DNA from: Alphaproteobacteria bacterium | Lineage (GTDB): Bacteria > Pseudomonadota > Alphaproteobacteria > SHVP01 | Direction: 5' to 3' | Assembly: GCA_040216735.1 (NCBI GenBank) | Contig: JAVJOO010000002.1 | Location: forward strand, 709,118-773,117 | Length of the DNA: 64,000 nt | In this document: in pieces, positions 63,113-64,000 of the stretch | How the letters are laid out: each line of letters begins with the position of its first letter | Position numbering within the stretch: position 1 is the first letter of the stretch | Made by a program: the position numbers and the translations under genes | Notes under the pieces: model-generated | The model's database searches: none | Told to the model about the DNA's origin: nothing | What the model saw: the letters and a program-made list of their open reading frames with translations, nothing else

Positions 63113-64000
63113 ATGGAACTTTTTCTCCCCCTCTTCGTGATTTTGATCGTGGCCCGGCTCCTGGGCGAACTAAGCCTGCGCTTCGGTCAGGCGCAACTCC
63201 TGGGCGAGGTCGGCGCGGGCGTCCTCATCGCGCTCCTCACGCCGGTCCTTGCCCCGTACTTCCCCTTCCTGGGCGAGTTGGTCGATAGCGTCCCGGTCCA
63301 TCTCGTCGCCGAATTCGGCATTTTCTTTCTCCTGCTGTTGGTCGGTGTGGAGATGCAGCCGGGAGAGATGCGGCGCGCGTCGAAATCCTCGTTCCTCGTC
63401 GCCCTGGGTGGCGTGGCCGTACCGCTGGTTGCCGGGGTCGTCCTGGGCTACGCCTTCCTTCCCGACACTGCCGCGCGGCCAGCCCAGGCGTTCTTTATCG
63501 GCGTCGCACTCTCGATCACGGCGGTTGCGGTCGCCGCGCGGGTGTTGACCGACCTTGGCCTCATTCATCACCGGGTCGGGCGAACCGTCATCGCCGCCGC
63601 GGTGTACGACGACATCTTTGGGTTGGTCCTTCTGGCCATTCTTACAGGCGTCATCTCGACCGGCCATCTCCCGCCGGCGACCGAGTTGATCTGGCTATTG
63701 GCCAAGGTCGCTATCTTCTTCGCCGTGACCGTGGGGATTAGCCGGTTCCTCTACCCATGGGTCACCCGGGTGCTGGGCGCCGCGCAATCGCGCGCCGCGG
63801 CCTTTACGACGCTATTGGTCGTTGCCTTTGCCTTCGCGGTCTTTGCGGAATTAATGGGGATGCACTTCATCATGGGGGCCTTTGTCGCGGGATTGTTCTT
63901 CGAGCCCCGGCTTGTCGGCGATGTGGTTTACCACGACATCAAGGACGGCGTCGGCGTCTTCACCGCAGGCTTGCTCGCCCCGGTCTTCTTCGCGTCGATC
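63113..64000 (+). CDS. Cation:proton antiporter, CPA2 family, partial (3' end outside window)
   Basis: 296 residues to the window edge from ATG 63113; ATG 63083 is in frame too, neither with a clear Shine-Dalgarno. About ten hydrophobic helices are visible, including ELFLPLFVILIVARLLGEL, FGIFFLLLLVGVEM, ALSITAVAVAARVLTDLG, AAVYDDIFGLVLLAIL and MGMHFIMGAFVAGLFFEP. The Tyr-Asp-Asp in YDDIFGL matches the ion-binding region of Kef/NapA-type exchangers. Any regulatory C-terminal domain lies outside the window. Confidence 0.88.
   Translation, partial: MELFLPLFVILIVARLLGELSLRFGQAQLLGEVGAGVLIALLTPVLAPYFPFLGELVDSVPVHLVAEFGIFFLLLLVGVEMQPGEMRRASKSSFLVALGGVAVPLVAGVVLGYAFLPDTAARPAQAFFIGVALSITAVAVAARVLTDLGLIHHRVGRTVIAAAVYDDIFGLVLLAILTGVISTGHLPPATELIWLLAKVAIFFAVTVGISRFLYPWVTRVLGAAQSRAAAFTTLLVVAFAFAVFAELMGMHFIMGAFVAGLFFEPRLVGDVVYHDIKDGVGVFTAGLLAPVFFASI

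Overview
The window is a 64 kb stretch of a GC-rich, densely packed bacterial chromosome. It most resembles an alphaproteobacterium, probably Rhodospirillales-like. The reasons are the hemC-hemD-mitofilin-HemY cluster, the DUF1674 (SDHAF4-like), DUF2794 and DUF1223 proteins, the rsmB-rpe-heparinase order and the pervasive ATGA/GTGA coupling of genes. This is inference from gene content; there is no rRNA or other marker that fixes the taxon. I see no insertion sequence, prophage, integron or CRISPR array.

Region 1 (1-7376) is an exopolysaccharide or O-antigen section. A minus-strand operon runs asnB, glycosyltransferase, polyprenyl-phosphate sugar-1-phosphate transferase, CapD/WbpM-like NDP-sugar epimerase (cut by the window start). 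A divergent UDP-hexosamine 6-dehydrogenase (TviB/WbpO type) lies beyond a 393-base gap. Region 2 (7378-19208) is housekeeping on the minus strand: a heparinase II/III-like protein, rpe, rsmB, an M48 protease and acs, then tsaD, a TIGR02466-type oxygenase, gpsA, two YciI proteins, an EVE protein and a Rieske protein. Two plus-strand genes are interspersed: a tiny DUF1674 gene and a creatininase-like gene. Region 3 (19257-23780) is the heme cluster hemC-hemD-mic60-like-hemY followed by tRNA-Thr(CGT).

Region 4 (24018-36055) is a mosaic of small metabolic and stress genes: ASCH and GIY-YIG, DUF1330, ferredoxin, a SleB-like hydrolase, Rid and GST, hydrolases, HAD, DUF1223 and DUF849. It includes a minus-strand Mla operon (mlaC, Sel1 protein, extended mlaA, small lipoprotein). 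Region 5 (36064-46080) holds a lipoprotein gene coupled to a 1007-residue Sel1 protein with an unusual repeated PxFLxxEA motif, then mmsA, msrA, two small genes and pyruvate carboxylase. Region 6 (46123-52335) is a P-loop protein gene followed, in reverse, by a seven-gene envelope-stress-like operon: EF-hand protein, ECF sigma factor, putative anti-sigma factor, metal-sensor-like protein, MacA-like adaptor, ABC ATPase and MacB-like permease.

Region 7 (52461-64000) has a tandem pair of two-domain cupins with a Rid protein and a ThDP enzyme, which looks like an uncharacterised catabolic unit. It continues with an ETHE1-like metallo-hydrolase, a penicillin-acylase-family protein, an RfbD homologue with an altered active site, two GSTs, DUF2794 and a CPA2 antiporter cut by the window end. 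A recurring feature is that convergent genes abut or share their stop codons, leaving no space for intrinsic terminators. The most promising undescribed items are the PxFLxxEA repeat protein, the EF-hand/ECF/MacAB operon with a CpxP-like module inside its adaptor, and the double-cupin/Rid/ThDP cluster.
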